Positions 52,475-61,310 of a stretch of DNA of 64,000 nucleotides are shown here, one piece after another (positions within the stretch are counted from its first letter, which is position 1; each line of letters opens with the position of its first letter). Source of the stretch: an uncultured Campylobacter sp. (GTDB lineage: Bacteria > Campylobacterota > Campylobacteria > Campylobacterales > Campylobacteraceae); the NCBI RefSeq assembly GCF_938045345.1, contig NZ_CALIMS010000006.1, forward strand, positions 71,783-135,782. The letters run 5' to 3'. A program made the translations under genes and the position numbers. A model generated the notes under the pieces. It had not been told where the DNA came from, did not search any database, and saw only the letters and a list, made by a program, of their open reading frames with translations.

Positions 52475-55397
52475 AAATTATCTGGCGCTTGAAGCAAGCG
52501 CAGGCAGCGGCAAGACCTTCAATCTCGCGGTCAGGTTCATCGAGCTGGTGCTAAAGGGCGAGCCGATCAATGAAATTTTAGCTCTTACTTTTACCAAAAA
52601 AGCCGCTGCTGAGATGAAAATGCGTATCGTGGAGAAATTTCAAAATTTGCTGCTTTTGCAGGATGGCTCGCTAAAGCCTAGCGCCGAGCTGGAGCAAATT
52701 TGCGAGGATCTAAATATGAGCGCGGATGAGGTTTTGGCAGCGCAACAGCGCCTACTGCCTAAATTTTTAAGTGAGAGCCTAAACGTCTTTACCTTTGATG
52801 CGTTTTTTGCAAAAGCTCTACGCTCCTTTGCGCTAAACAGCGGCATTGATCCAAGCTTTGAAAACGATGAAGGGATTTTGGGTGTGCAGCAGGCGGCGTT
52901 TTTAGGCGCGATTTGTAAAAACGAAACGCTACTAAGAGAGGTCGTGGATTATGTAAGTGATTCAGGAATGACAAAGAACGAGTTTTTAAATAGCTTACAA
53001 AGCATTTGGAGAGGCGATATAAGCATAAATCCGCCCACGCTTCCCGCAAGCTCCGCGCTAGCAGAGATAAATAAAATTTTATCCTGCTTGCAAAAAGCGG
53101 CGAGAGATGCGGGCGTAAGCGCTGGAGCCGTAAATGGGCTAAGCCCTGTTAGTGATCTTTCAAAATTATCCTCTGGTTTCATTCTTTCGGCTCTTGCCAA
53201 CGGCAGTTTCGATTATTCGCGCTCGCAGCTTAAAAAAATTTCGCATCTTGACGGCGAGTTAGCAAGGCTAAAAGACGCCGTAGCTCGCGAAATAGCGTGG
53301 ATGGATGCGACATATGCGGTTAAGCTGGCAGGACTAATTAAAATTTATGCCGAAGCGCTTAAATCGGTGCAGCGCAAAAGCGGCAAGCTTACATTCGGCG
53401 ATGTCACCGCAGCCGTGCACTCGCTGCTAAATCCAAGCGCAGAGGCGTTGCAGGGCAATCGCGAGCTTTTGTATTTCAGGCTCGATTCTAAAATCACGCA
53501 TATTTTAATTGACGAATTCCAAGATACCGACATTTGCCAGTATGAAATCATGCTGCCGCTAATCTCCGAAGCGCTTGCCGGCAAAGGGGCGGAAGAGCGC
53601 TGTGGCAGCTTTTTTTACGTAGGCGATAAAAAACAGAGCATCTATAAATTTCGCGGCGCAGAGAGAAAAATTTTTGATATTTTGCGCGAGCAGTTTAGCC
53701 AAATCAAAACGCAGAGTCTGCCGCGCAATTATCGCAGCTTAAAACTCATCGTAAAATTTGTAAATGAGATCTTGCGCGATAAATTTGCGTCTTATGAAGA
53801 TCAAATCGCGGCAAATAAGATAGATAGCGATCTGCCTGCTTCAGTGCTGCAAAAAATCAAGGATTATCCGCTTTCCCATCCGCACATGCCACTATTTGAG
53901 GCACAAAGCGACGATTACGGCTACGTAGCGGCGTTTTCATACGACGACGTGCTAAAGGGGACTGCGGAGCAAGCGCGCAGACTTGTTGAGGAGTGCGGCG
54001 TAAGAGCTGATGATATTGCGATTTTATGCTGGAAAAACGAGCATGTAAGCGCGCTAAAAGAGATGCTATCGGAATTTTGCGAGGTTTGCAGTGGCTCAAA
54101 TAAGGCCCTGCGTTGCAGCGAGCAGGTAAATGCCGTAATTCAATACGCGAAATTTTGCGTAGGTGGCGATGAAATTTATCTGCGAAACGCCGAAGCGATT
54201 TTGGGTAGGCGGCTTAAAAAGATAGCGGTTGATTTGCATAAAAACGCGCAAAAAACGGCAGAATTTATCGCTAGCGCGCTGAAATTAAATTTTGTCGATC
54301 CAGATCTGCTGCTATTTTTTGAGACGCTGGCAAAATTTAATAGTTTTAGCGAGTATCTGTTTGCAAACGACGAAACGGAGGTATTTGCCAAGGAACAAAG
54401 CGGCATTAAAATTATGACTGTGCATAAGTCCAAGGGGCTTCAGTTCCCGCACGTAATCGTTTGCGACCGCATCGGAGGAAAAGACCGAGGCGAGAGCTCA
54501 AAGCTCGCGACGGACTATGATTTTGCCACGCATAAGTGGAGGATTTTTTATAAATTTGCGAGCAGAAAGAGCCTGGATACGGAATTTGCAGCATTAATGG
54601 ATGAAAACGATCGCTCTGCGTATGAAGAGGATATAAACAAGCTCTACGTGGCATTTACCCGCGCCGAACGCTCGCTCATCATCGTAAAACGCTCCGAGGA
54701 AAAAATAGATCAATACAATTATAGCTTTTTTTCGCCTTACGCTAAAAAGACTAAGGGTGCGGGCGTCGTGGAGTGGCTGGATATCCCGGATTTTCAATAC
54801 GGCTACGTAATCCCAAGCTCCGTAAAATCAGAAGAGCCGCCGCCGCGCAAAAAGATCGCGCTCGTAGCGGGCGAGCCTCAAAGTGCGCAAGAAAAAGCAG
54901 ACAGCGGCGAAACGGAAGCGCTAAGCGCGATATATTTCGGCGAGGCGCTGCACTATGCTCTGGAGATGAGCGAAGGCTTTGGACCAGATGAAATTTTACG
55001 CGGAGTAAGCCTTGCAAAAGGATGCTACGCTAAATTTTTAAACGATGCGGATTTTGAAAATATCGCGGCGCGAGCGCTTGGTCTAAGCAAAAACGAGGAA
55101 TTTTTAGCTCTGATAAAGGGCGCTTGGGCTTATAAAGAGATGCCGATCAAAAGCGCGGAGGGTGATCTTTTGCGCGTGGATCTAGCGTGCTTTAGGCAGG
55201 ATGAAATTTTGCTTTTTGATTACAAGAGCTCAGAAAAATACCTTGCGCAAAACAAAGCTCAAGTAGCGCGGTATAAAAGCGTGATCCGCGAGTTTTATCC
55301 GAATGCGCGAGTGCGTGCCTTCGTGCTGGTTCTCGAAGCTGCGGGCGCTAAGCTGATCGAAGTGAATGAGGAGGGTAAAATTTTAAAATTTAGATGA
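52461..55397 (+). CDS. addA: AddA-like UvrD-family helicase-nuclease
   Basis: A 978-residue superfamily I helicase with a C-terminal nuclease. Walker A EASAGSGKTF is at residues 11-20; later motifs include HILIDEFQDTDICQYE, VGDKKQSIYKFRGAE, GIKIMTVHKSKGLQFPHVIV and LYVAFTRAERSLII. The nuclease has DLACFRQDEILLFDYKS. The start is ATG 52461, preceded by AAGGGG and overlapping addB. AddAB degrades and resects broken DNA and is the epsilonproteobacterial counterpart of RecBCD. Confidence 0.9.
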   Translation: MAKFENYLALEASAGSGKTFNLAVRFIELVLKGEPINEILALTFTKKAAAEMKMRIVEKFQNLLLLQDGSLKPSAELEQICEDLNMSADEVLAAQQRLLPKFLSESLNVFTFDAFFAKALRSFALNSGIDPSFENDEGILGVQQAAFLGAICKNETLLREVVDYVSDSGMTKNEFLNSLQSIWRGDISINPPTLPASSALAEINKILSCLQKAARDAGVSAGAVNGLSPVSDLSKLSSGFILSALANGSFDYSRSQLKKISHLDGELARLKDAVAREIAWMDATYAVKLAGLIKIYAEALKSVQRKSGKLTFGDVTAAVHSLLNPSAEALQGNRELLYFRLDSKITHILIDEFQDTDICQYEIMLPLISEALAGKGAEERCGSFFYVGDKKQSIYKFRGAERKIFDILREQFSQIKTQSLPRNYRSLKLIVKFVNEILRDKFASYEDQIAANKIDSDLPASVLQKIKDYPLSHPHMPLFEAQSDDYGYVAAFSYDDVLKGTAEQARRLVEECGVRADDIAILCWKNEHVSALKEMLSEFCEVCSGSNKALRCSEQVNAVIQYAKFCVGGDEIYLRNAEAILGRRLKKIAVDLHKNAQKTAEFIASALKLNFVDPDLLLFFETLAKFNSFSEYLFANDETEVFAKEQSGIKIMTVHKSKGLQFPHVIVCDRIGGKDRGESSKLATDYDFATHKWRIFYKFASRKSLDTEFAALMDENDRSAYEEDINKLYVAFTRAERSLIIVKRSEEKIDQYNYSFFSPYAKKTKGAGVVEWLDIPDFQYGYVIPSSVKSEEPPPRKKIALVAGEPQSAQEKADSGETEALSAIYFGEALHYALEMSEGFGPDEILRGVSLAKGCYAKFLNDADFENIAARALGLSKNEEFLALIKGAWAYKEMPIKSAEGDLLRVDLACFRQDEILLFDYKSSEKYLAQNKAQVARYKSVIREFYPNARVRAFVLVLEAAGAKLIEVNEEGKILKFR

Positions 55398-55457
55398 AAT
55401 TTGAACATAGATAGATTAAAGACAGCTTAAATTAAGTTATACGTAAGGATATTTCTA

Positions 55458-55463
55458 TATAAT
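55458..55463 (+). promoter_or_regulatory. Predicted -10 element of rplM-rpsI
   Basis: TATAAT 31 bases before the rplM ATG, after ATTTC, in an otherwise AT-rich leader. Confidence 0.65.
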
Positions 55464-55493
55464 CACAGCTCAAATTTTAATAAGGCGGAAACC

Positions 55494-55919
55494 ATGACAG
55501 AAATTACAAAGCCTAGCGAAGTTAAGCGCGACTGGGTCGTTATCGACGCGACCGACAAAAGATTCGGTAGAATGCTTACCGAAGTTGCGGTATTGCTACG
55601 CGGCAAACACAAACCAAGCTATACTCCAAATGTAGATTGCGGAGACTACGTCGTTATCATCAACGCTTCAAAAGCCGTATTTACCGGCAATAACAAAGGC
55701 GACGACAAACTTTATCACAGCTACTCGGGCTATTTCGGAAGCGTAAAGAGCGTAAAATTTCAAGACCTGCTTAAAAACAATCCCGCAAAGCTCTACAGAC
55801 TTGCGGTTCGCGGCATGCTTCCTAAGACGAAGCTTGGCAAGGCGATGATCAAAAAGCTATTCGTATATGAAGGCGGTGAGCATCCTCATACTGCGCAAAC
55901 AACTAAAAAAGGAAAATAA
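55494..55919 (+). CDS. rplM: 50S ribosomal protein L13
   Basis: A 141-residue L13. Family sequences are clear: WVVIDATDKRFGRMLTEVAVLLRGKHKP near residue 14, VDCGDYVVIINA near residue 48, and RLAVRGMLPKTKLGKAM near residue 101. AAGGCGGAAACC precedes the ATG. rpsI follows after two bases. Confidence 0.98.
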   Translation: MTEITKPSEVKRDWVVIDATDKRFGRMLTEVAVLLRGKHKPSYTPNVDCGDYVVIINASKAVFTGNNKGDDKLYHSYSGYFGSVKSVKFQDLLKNNPAKLYRLAVRGMLPKTKLGKAMIKKLFVYEGGEHPHTAQTTKKGK

Positions 55920-55921
55920 TC

Positions 55922-56311
55922 ATGGCGACAATTTATGCAACCGGAAAGAGAAAAACTGCCGTAGCTAAGGTTTGGGTAAAACCTGGAAGCGGCAAGATCG
56001 TAGTAAACGGTATGGATCTAAACACCTGGCTAGGCGGTCACGAAGCGATCAAACTAAGGGTCGTTCAGCCGCTTTTAGCGACTAAACAAGAGACCTCGAT
56101 GGATATCACCGCGCAGACTTTGGGCGGCGGATATTCGGCTCAAGCGGATGCGCTAAAGCACGGAATTTCAAAGGCGCTTGCCGCGATGGATAAAGATTTT
56201 AGAGCGGCTCTTAAGCCAAAAGGTCTGTTAACTCGCGATAGCCGCGTTGTTGAGCGAAAGAAATTCGGTCGCCGCAAAGCGCGCAGAAGCCCGCAGTTCT
56301 CTAAGAGATAA
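55922..56311 (+). CDS. rpsI: 30S ribosomal protein S9
   Basis: A 129-residue S9. The N-terminus YATGKRKTAVAKVWV, the GGGYSAQADALKHGISKALAAMD helix and the basic KKFGRRKARRSPQFSKR tail are diagnostic. The tail reaches toward the decoding site. It is in an operon with rplM. Confidence 0.98.
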   Translation: MATIYATGKRKTAVAKVWVKPGSGKIVVNGMDLNTWLGGHEAIKLRVVQPLLATKQETSMDITAQTLGGGYSAQADALKHGISKALAAMDKDFRAALKPKGLLTRDSRVVERKKFGRRKARRSPQFSKR

Positions 56312-56410
56312 TGTTTTTTACAAATTTGTGGCGAAATTGTCGCAAATTTGTAAATTCTTTAAAAATTTTATGGTAATATCGAATTACAACTTTATTTGAA
56401 AGGATGTTTA

Positions 56411-57433
56411 ATGAAGAAAGTTCTACTTGCATTAAGCTTGTGTGCATCCAGCGCATTGTTCGCTAGCGATGCTGATTATCACTGGGAGATCACCCCTACT
56501 ATTGGTGGAATGACTCATGAGGGCAATATGGATTTGGATTCGAATTTTATGTTCGGTCTACGTCTTGCCAAAAATCTACAAGATTCGTTTATCGATCAAG
56601 TAGAGGTTGGTTTTGATTACTCTCGCAATATTGGCGTAGAGGATTTAGCTCACAGAGTAGGCAACGATAAGCCTGACGCTAAATATTATCACATCAATGC
56701 TGTAAAAGATTTGGTAAATTTCACCGATAATTTCAAATTATACGGCTTGCTAGGTCTTGGATATATGGATTACACTAAAGACGTTTACAACGATGGCGAT
56801 CAAGATAGCGGCTTCGGCCAATACGGCTTGGGTCTAAAGTACTACATTACCGACAATTTCGCTACAAAACTTGAAGCACGCGATGCTATCAGATTTGACG
56901 ACGGCAACCACGTATTGTTCTATACTCTAGGCTTTGCAGTTGATTTTGGCAAGAGATATGCTGACGCAGCTCCAGCTGCCGCTCCGGCTCCTACAGGCTG
57001 CAAAGACGCAGATAACGACGGCGTATGCGATAATGTCGATAGATGCCCAGGCACACCTGCTGGTGTAGTTGTAGATGAATATGGTTGCGAGAAGGTTATT
57101 AGATTAAATTTGGGCGTAAATTTTGCTACAGATAGCTCAAAAATTTCCCCTGAGTTTATGAACCAGATCAAAAACGTAAGCGACGTGCTAGTGGCTCACC
57201 CTGATTACAAAGTAATTCTAGAGGGTCACACCGATAGCACCGGTTCGAATGCATATAATCAAAAGCTTTCCGAGCGCAGAGCTGCTGCAGTTGGAGCTGC
57301 GCTTAAGAGCTTCGGCGTAGATGCTAGCAGAATCACCACTGTAGGATACGGCGAGACTAAGCCTATCGCTACAAACGCTACTAAAGCAGGCCGCGCTCAA
57401 AATAGACGCGTAGATGCTAAATTTAGAAAATAA
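56411..57433 (+). CDS. cadF: CadF-type OmpA-like outer membrane protein
   Basis: A 340-residue OmpA-family porin and adhesin. It has a signal peptide (MKKVLLALSLCASSALFA), an eight-stranded barrel domain (residues about 20-185), a Pro/Ala linker, a calcium-type DADNDGVCDNVDRCPGTPAGV segment, and a C-terminal OmpA domain (NFATDSSKI, ILEGHTDSTGSNAYNQKLSERRAAAV, GYGETKPI) that binds peptidoglycan. The start is ATG 56411. In C. jejuni CadF an FRLS motif binds fibronectin; the corresponding place here seems to read YYIT, so that motif looks lost. Codons are less GC-rich than in the neighbours. A terminator follows. Confidence 0.9.
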   Translation: MKKVLLALSLCASSALFASDADYHWEITPTIGGMTHEGNMDLDSNFMFGLRLAKNLQDSFIDQVEVGFDYSRNIGVEDLAHRVGNDKPDAKYYHINAVKDLVNFTDNFKLYGLLGLGYMDYTKDVYNDGDQDSGFGQYGLGLKYYITDNFATKLEARDAIRFDDGNHVLFYTLGFAVDFGKRYADAAPAAAPAPTGCKDADNDGVCDNVDRCPGTPAGVVVDEYGCEKVIRLNLGVNFATDSSKISPEFMNQIKNVSDVLVAHPDYKVILEGHTDSTGSNAYNQKLSERRAAAVGAALKSFGVDASRITTVGYGETKPIATNATKAGRAQNRRVDAKFRK

Positions 57434-57452
57434 TCTTTTCTAGATCCATATG

Positions 57453-57478
57453 AGCGGAGCTTCGGCTCCGCTTTTTTT
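57453..57478 (+). terminator. Rho-independent terminator after cadF
   Basis: AGCGGAGC (57453-57460), loop TTCG, GCTCCGCT (57465-57472), then a T run to 57478. A perfect 8-bp stem with a stable UUCG loop. Confidence 0.9.
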
Positions 57479-57499
57479 ATATCCAAATTAAATTTTAAA

Positions 57500-58558
57500 A
57501 TGCCAAAATTCCAAACCACTCTGCTTTTTGATCTCGATGGTACGCTCATAGACTCCACGCCCGCTATACTGGAGGGCTTTCACTACGCGTTTGCGCATTT
57601 GGGCGCTGCAGAGCCTAGCGACGAAGCGATTAAAAGGCTTATCGGGCATCCGTTAGAGGTAATGTTTGAGCGTCTAGGTGTGACGCGCGATGTGCAGAAT
57701 TTCGTGCTCGCCTACAAACAGCGATATGCGCAGACTTTTTTGGATCAGACCGTTCTGCTAAGCGGTGCGTTCGAGGCGGTTCGCACGGCGGGTGAGTTTG
57801 CAAATTTAGGCGTCGTGACGACCAAGACGTCGAAATTTTCTAAAATTTTATTGCGACATCTTGGCATCGCTGATCTTTTTGGCACCATCGTTGGACGAGA
57901 GGATGTAAAAAATCCAAAACCAAGCGCCGAACCGATCTTAAAGGCGCTCGAAAATTTAGGAATTTGCGGCGCGACCGCTAGCCAAAGCCCGCATGCGGCT
58001 TGCGGTAAAACTCACGACGCGACTGCCGATGAAAATACAAGCGCTGCTAGCAGGAGCGTGATTTTGAGTGAAATTTTAACGCCTGATTTAAAGAGCCTTC
58101 CTGCGCTTGATCCTGATCCTAGCAAAGTTTACGAGCAAAATTTAAGTAGTATTGCGAGTCAAAATTCTGATAGGATTTCGTTTAGAAATTTAAGCAAAGC
58201 AAAGAGTGATAGACACGAGGCTGGCGATAATAGCCAAAAGAGCGGTGTCGACATCGAGGGCGAGAGCGATAAAGGTGGCGCGCGCGGCAGTAAAATTTAT
58301 GATGCGCATGAGATAAATTCCACTCCTTGTTATGACAAAATTTGCAGTGACGAAATCCTGCCTTCTGTTGGCCAAAATATCTTTATGATCGGCGATACGT
58401 CGCTTGACGCCATTTCGGCAAAGTCGGCAGCGGTGCGAAGCGTGGGCGTAAGCTGCGGTTACGGCAATGCCTCGGAGCTACGGGCGCATTTTGAGTTCGT
58501 ATGTGCGGACGCAAAAGAGGCGGTTGAGTTGATACGCGAAATTTCATCAAAATTTTAG
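57500..58558 (+). CDS. gph: HAD-superfamily phosphatase (Gph-like) with a large insertion
   Basis: A 352-residue HAD hydrolase similar to phosphoglycolate phosphatase. Motif I LFDLDGTLIDST is near residue 9, the motif II-like TTKTSK near residue 113, motif III KNPKPSAEPI near residue 137, and motif IV MIGDTSLDAISAK near residue 296. About 130 residues (roughly 155-288) of Ser/Asp/Asn/Lys-rich sequence separate the last two, where the usual spacing is a few residues. Both sides of the insertion are intact. The usual product is about 210 residues. gph is at the same place relative to cadF in C. jejuni (from memory). Confidence 0.85.
   Translation: MPKFQTTLLFDLDGTLIDSTPAILEGFHYAFAHLGAAEPSDEAIKRLIGHPLEVMFERLGVTRDVQNFVLAYKQRYAQTFLDQTVLLSGAFEAVRTAGEFANLGVVTTKTSKFSKILLRHLGIADLFGTIVGREDVKNPKPSAEPILKALENLGICGATASQSPHAACGKTHDATADENTSAASRSVILSEILTPDLKSLPALDPDPSKVYEQNLSSIASQNSDRISFRNLSKAKSDRHEAGDNSQKSGVDIEGESDKGGARGSKIYDAHEINSTPCYDKICSDEILPSVGQNIFMIGDTSLDAISAKSAAVRSVGVSCGYGNASELRAHFEFVCADAKEAVELIREISSKF
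57945..58365 (+). repeat. RAATTY-rich insertion in the Gph-like gene
   Basis: A 420-base in-frame insertion between HAD motifs III and IV, encoding Ser/Asp/Asn/Ala/Lys/Gly-rich sequence without repeats long enough to align. About nine RAATTY sites occur, one per 48 bases, less dense than in the other tracts. Confidence 0.6.
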
Positions 58559-59486
58559 GCACGACGGAGCGAAATTTTTCTAGCTTCGATGCGCTATTTT
58601 TGCAAATACTTAGAAGTGAACCCGCGCCCGAAATTTAAAATTTCCAATTAATTTTTGCGTTTTAAACAGCGCGCAATATAAAATTTGTCCGCGCTATTTA
58701 GCTGGAGGGACAAGACGCTTTCTAAGTGTTCAAACGATAGGCGGAGTTAAATTTCGCATATTTCTGCTCTGGTCTAGCAAAATAGCCTGTGCCATATTAA
58801 CGATATATGAGAGATTTCACTTTGTTCGTCGTGCTTGATTTGATTCGTCGAATGTTTGGTATTAACACAATATATGGGAAAAATTCCGTCGCAGTCAAAT
58901 TTTATGCAATTTTACAATGTCTTTTGAGCCTGCAAAGGGTTTTTACAAGAAATTTTATGCAAGTTTCGCGCTCAAATTTTGGCTTTGATTTTAGTTTAGA
59001 CCCACTTAATCGCGATAAATTTTACACTCCGCTTGAGGTGAGCATTTGGTAGGACTTTTATGCGATCCTATCGCAAGTCTATTTGACGCTTATTTAGGGT
59101 GCTGCATTCCGGGTTTTGTCGCAATTATGTTCGCTGCGGATTTTCGGTGCGATTTATATCATTTAAGGCCGCGCCCGCGCCCAGCGAGCACTAAACATAT
59201 ATGTTTTGAAGACAGGCTTATATCCTAAAAATTTCATCCCGGAATAAATAAGCTCGCAAAGGCGTAAATATAGGATAAACTAGCCAAATTTTAAAATTTA
59301 GCTCCGCGGCGAGTAGCCATATTCTTTTATCGAAGCCTATGAAAGCAGCGTTAGTTTTTACGTTTGAATTTTATCGTTTCGGCTCAGCAGGGCTTTAAAT
59401 TTAATCTAAAATTTTGCAAAATTTTAAAATTCCACCCGCTCTTATGCTTTTTTAAAGCAAAATTCTATAAAATACCGCTTCCGAAA
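58559..59486 (+). other. Gene-free region between the Gph-like gene and tRNA-Gln
   Basis: 930 bases with many AAATTT words (58610-58685 and 59275-59440 are the densest). Two short frames, 58807-59052 and 59046-59228, have ATG or TTG starts but no ribosome binding site, no plausible product and no neighbours, so I reject them. Just before the tRNA, TATAAAAT at 59466-59473 may be its promoter. Confidence 0.5.
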
Positions 59487-59560
59487 TGGGCTATCGTCTA
59501 ATGGCAGGACAACAAACTCTGGATTTGTGAATATAGGTTCGACCCCTATTAGCCCATCCA
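59487..59560 (+). tRNA. tRNA-Gln (anticodon CTG)
   Basis: A 74-base cloverleaf. Acceptor TGGGCTA pairs with TAGCCCA, D-stem GTCT with GGAC, anticodon stem ACAAA with TTTGT around loop CTCTGGA (anticodon CTG, U33 present), and T-stem ATAGG with CCTAT around TTCGACC. The discriminator is T and CCA is encoded. It reads CAG codons. Confidence 0.92.
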
Positions 59561-59723
59561 CTTAATTTTTAATCCCCTTTATCATAGCAGTGTTTGAAAT
59601 TAATTTGCGCGTCATTTTTTGCAGATCGTGGCAGCATTCGCCGGCTAAGGCAAATTGCGCCAAGCCTTAAATACGCAAAATTTTATCGAGCCAATAAGTA
59701 AGTTGCCGCTTTAAAGCGGCGGA

Positions 59724-60185
59724 TTATTTGATTTTTTCTTTGCCTTTGTAAGTGGCGATGCTTTGATACGAGCCATCCTTTTTAAACGCCACCACGTCAT
59801 AGACCTCGGGCTGAGAGCCTTGCTCCATACCGGGTGCTTCTAGTGGCATGCCAGGTACTGCTATGCCGATGACGTCTTTAGGCTTATTTTTTAGTAACGT
59901 GTGGATTTCGCCTATTGGCATATGCCCTTCGACTACATATCCGTCTATGATCGCGGTGTGGCAGCTAGCGAGCTCTAGCGGAAGTTTGAGCTCATTCTTC
60001 TTCTGGATAAGCGGCTCGTCAGCCAGCGAAATCATCTCGACTTCAAATCCGTTTTGCTCCATGTATTTTGCCCAGTTGTGACAACAGCCGCAACTCTCGC
60101 CGTGATAGACCTTGACATGTTCGCTCGCCGCCGCATAGCTACCTAATGCCGCTAAAAGCGCACCTACAAATAAAATTTTCTTCAT
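59724..60185 (-). CDS. DUF411 family periplasmic metal-binding protein
   Basis: A 153-residue protein with a cleavable signal peptide (MKKILFVGALLAALGSYAAA). The DUF411 core has the CGCC motif in GESCGCCHNWAKYM and a later SCHTAIIDGYVVEGHMP, the likely metal ligands. DUF411 proteins are often linked to copper. No copper gene is adjacent. A TATAAT at 60214-60219 on its strand is a good promoter, so it is probably expressed alone. A 16-base palindrome (59705-59720) just after its stop could weakly terminate it. Confidence 0.88.
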   Translation of the reverse strand: MKKILFVGALLAALGSYAAASEHVKVYHGESCGCCHNWAKYMEQNGFEVEMISLADEPLIQKKNELKLPLELASCHTAIIDGYVVEGHMPIGEIHTLLKNKPKDVIGIAVPGMPLEAPGMEQGSQPEVYDVVAFKKDGSYQSIATYKGKEKIK

Positions 60186-60213
60186 ATTTTACTCCAGTGA
60201 TTAAAAGTCCTCG

Positions 60214-60219
60214 ATTATA
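60214..60219 (-). promoter_or_regulatory. Predicted -10 element of the DUF411 gene
   Basis: TATAAT on the reverse strand, 28 bases upstream of the ATG at 60185. Confidence 0.55.
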
Positions 60220-60343
60220 CAATACGTATAGTAAATTTTTAAGAGCGAACCATATAACTCTAAGATTAAATTTGACGAAGCAGACCCGCTCGTAAGCCGA
60301 AATTTTACGAAATTTTAAAATTTCGGCGTCGCGGATAAGTTGG

Positions 60344-60772
60344 TTATAGGCACTGAGACAGTGCTGATTTGATAGCGGATTTTGATACGTAGCCTTCCGA
60401 GTCGCTGGTAAGTGATACGTCGCAGCCTGGCTTATAGTTTTTCCAGGTGTAGATGTTGCCATTGTCTTCGGTTGTTTTGATGGAGTCTGGCTGTTTATTC
60501 CATGCAGAAATTACTTGATTGATATGAAATGCATCGCTGCGGTCTTTCGGCGCATTAGTCATACCCGTGCTATCGGGCAAGGTCGTTTCGACCATATCAG
60601 TGGTGCCTGCGGTGGAGACCTCTTGGACTTTATCATTTACGCCGCCGATATTTGTTTTGCTGCTTTGGGATTTTGTTTGATTGCGTACTCCGCTTGGTTC
60701 GTTGGATATATTCCAGTTGGAACAACCGATAAAAAATACCGCTGCTACGAGCGCAGCTATTAAATTTCTCAT
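60344..60772 (-). CDS. Small predicted lipoprotein
   Basis: A 142-residue lipoprotein with lipobox FFIGC near residue 17, then Ser/Thr/Asn-rich sequence and a C-terminal region with two cysteines (YKPGCDVSL and SALSQCL) that could be disulfide-bonded. The start at 60772 has AAGGAG six bases upstream; an earlier ATG at 60787 does not. I recognise no family. It lies between the DUF411 gene and rplU, on the opposite strand from rplU. Confidence 0.75.
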   Translation of the reverse strand: MRNLIAALVAAVFFIGCSNWNISNEPSGVRNQTKSQSSKTNIGGVNDKVQEVSTAGTTDMVETTLPDSTGMTNAPKDRSDAFHINQVISAWNKQPDSIKTTEDNGNIYTWKNYKPGCDVSLTSDSEGYVSKSAIKSALSQCL

Positions 60773-60991
60773 AAAATTCTCCTTCAAAAATTTCGTTGCG
60801 ATAGTAGCACATTTATCTTTAGTTTAAAATAAATCCGAGCCCTTGAAATTTGAAATTTCGTAGGAATTTTGCGAGGCGTTTCAGTAGGAATTTATAAAAT
60901 TTCGGATAATATTCAAAGTTTAATACCAAACGGGCTTTTAAATTTTGCACGGCAAATGCCTTTTTGGCTACCAAATTTTAAAGGATTTTTG

Positions 60992-61300
60992 ATGTATGCT
61001 ATCATCAAACACGGCGGCAAGCAGTATAAGGTCGAAGAGGGCAACTACCTAAATTTAGACCATTTTAATGCTGAGCCGAAAGCAAAGCTCGAGCTTAGCG
61101 AAGTTTTAGCGCTAAACGACGGCGAGTTAAAGGTAGGAGCACCGTTCGTAAAGGGTGCCAAGGTGGTTTTGGAGGTCGTTTGCGAAGGCAAGGATAAAAA
61201 AGTCGTTATCTTCAAAAAACGCAGACGCAAAGATTCAAAAGTAAAACGCGGCTTCAGACGCCAATATACCCGCGTCAAAGTCGTTTCGATTAACGCATAA
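60992..61300 (+). CDS. rplU: 50S ribosomal protein L21
   Basis: A 102-residue L21: MYAIIKHGGKQYKVEEGNYL at the N-terminus and KKRRRKDSKVKRGFRRQYTRVKV near the end. The start is ATG 60992 (AAAGGA upstream); a longer frame from 60869 is not needed. rpmA follows after ten bases. Confidence 0.97.
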   Translation: MYAIIKHGGKQYKVEEGNYLNLDHFNAEPKAKLELSEVLALNDGELKVGAPFVKGAKVVLEVVCEGKDKKVVIFKKRRRKDSKVKRGFRRQYTRVKVVSINA

Positions 61301-61310
61301 AGGATAGGAA

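Noticed and set aside
58807..59228. Two short ORFs upstream of tRNA-Gln
   Set aside because: No ribosome binding site, no family signal, low-quality composition and no coupling to any gene.
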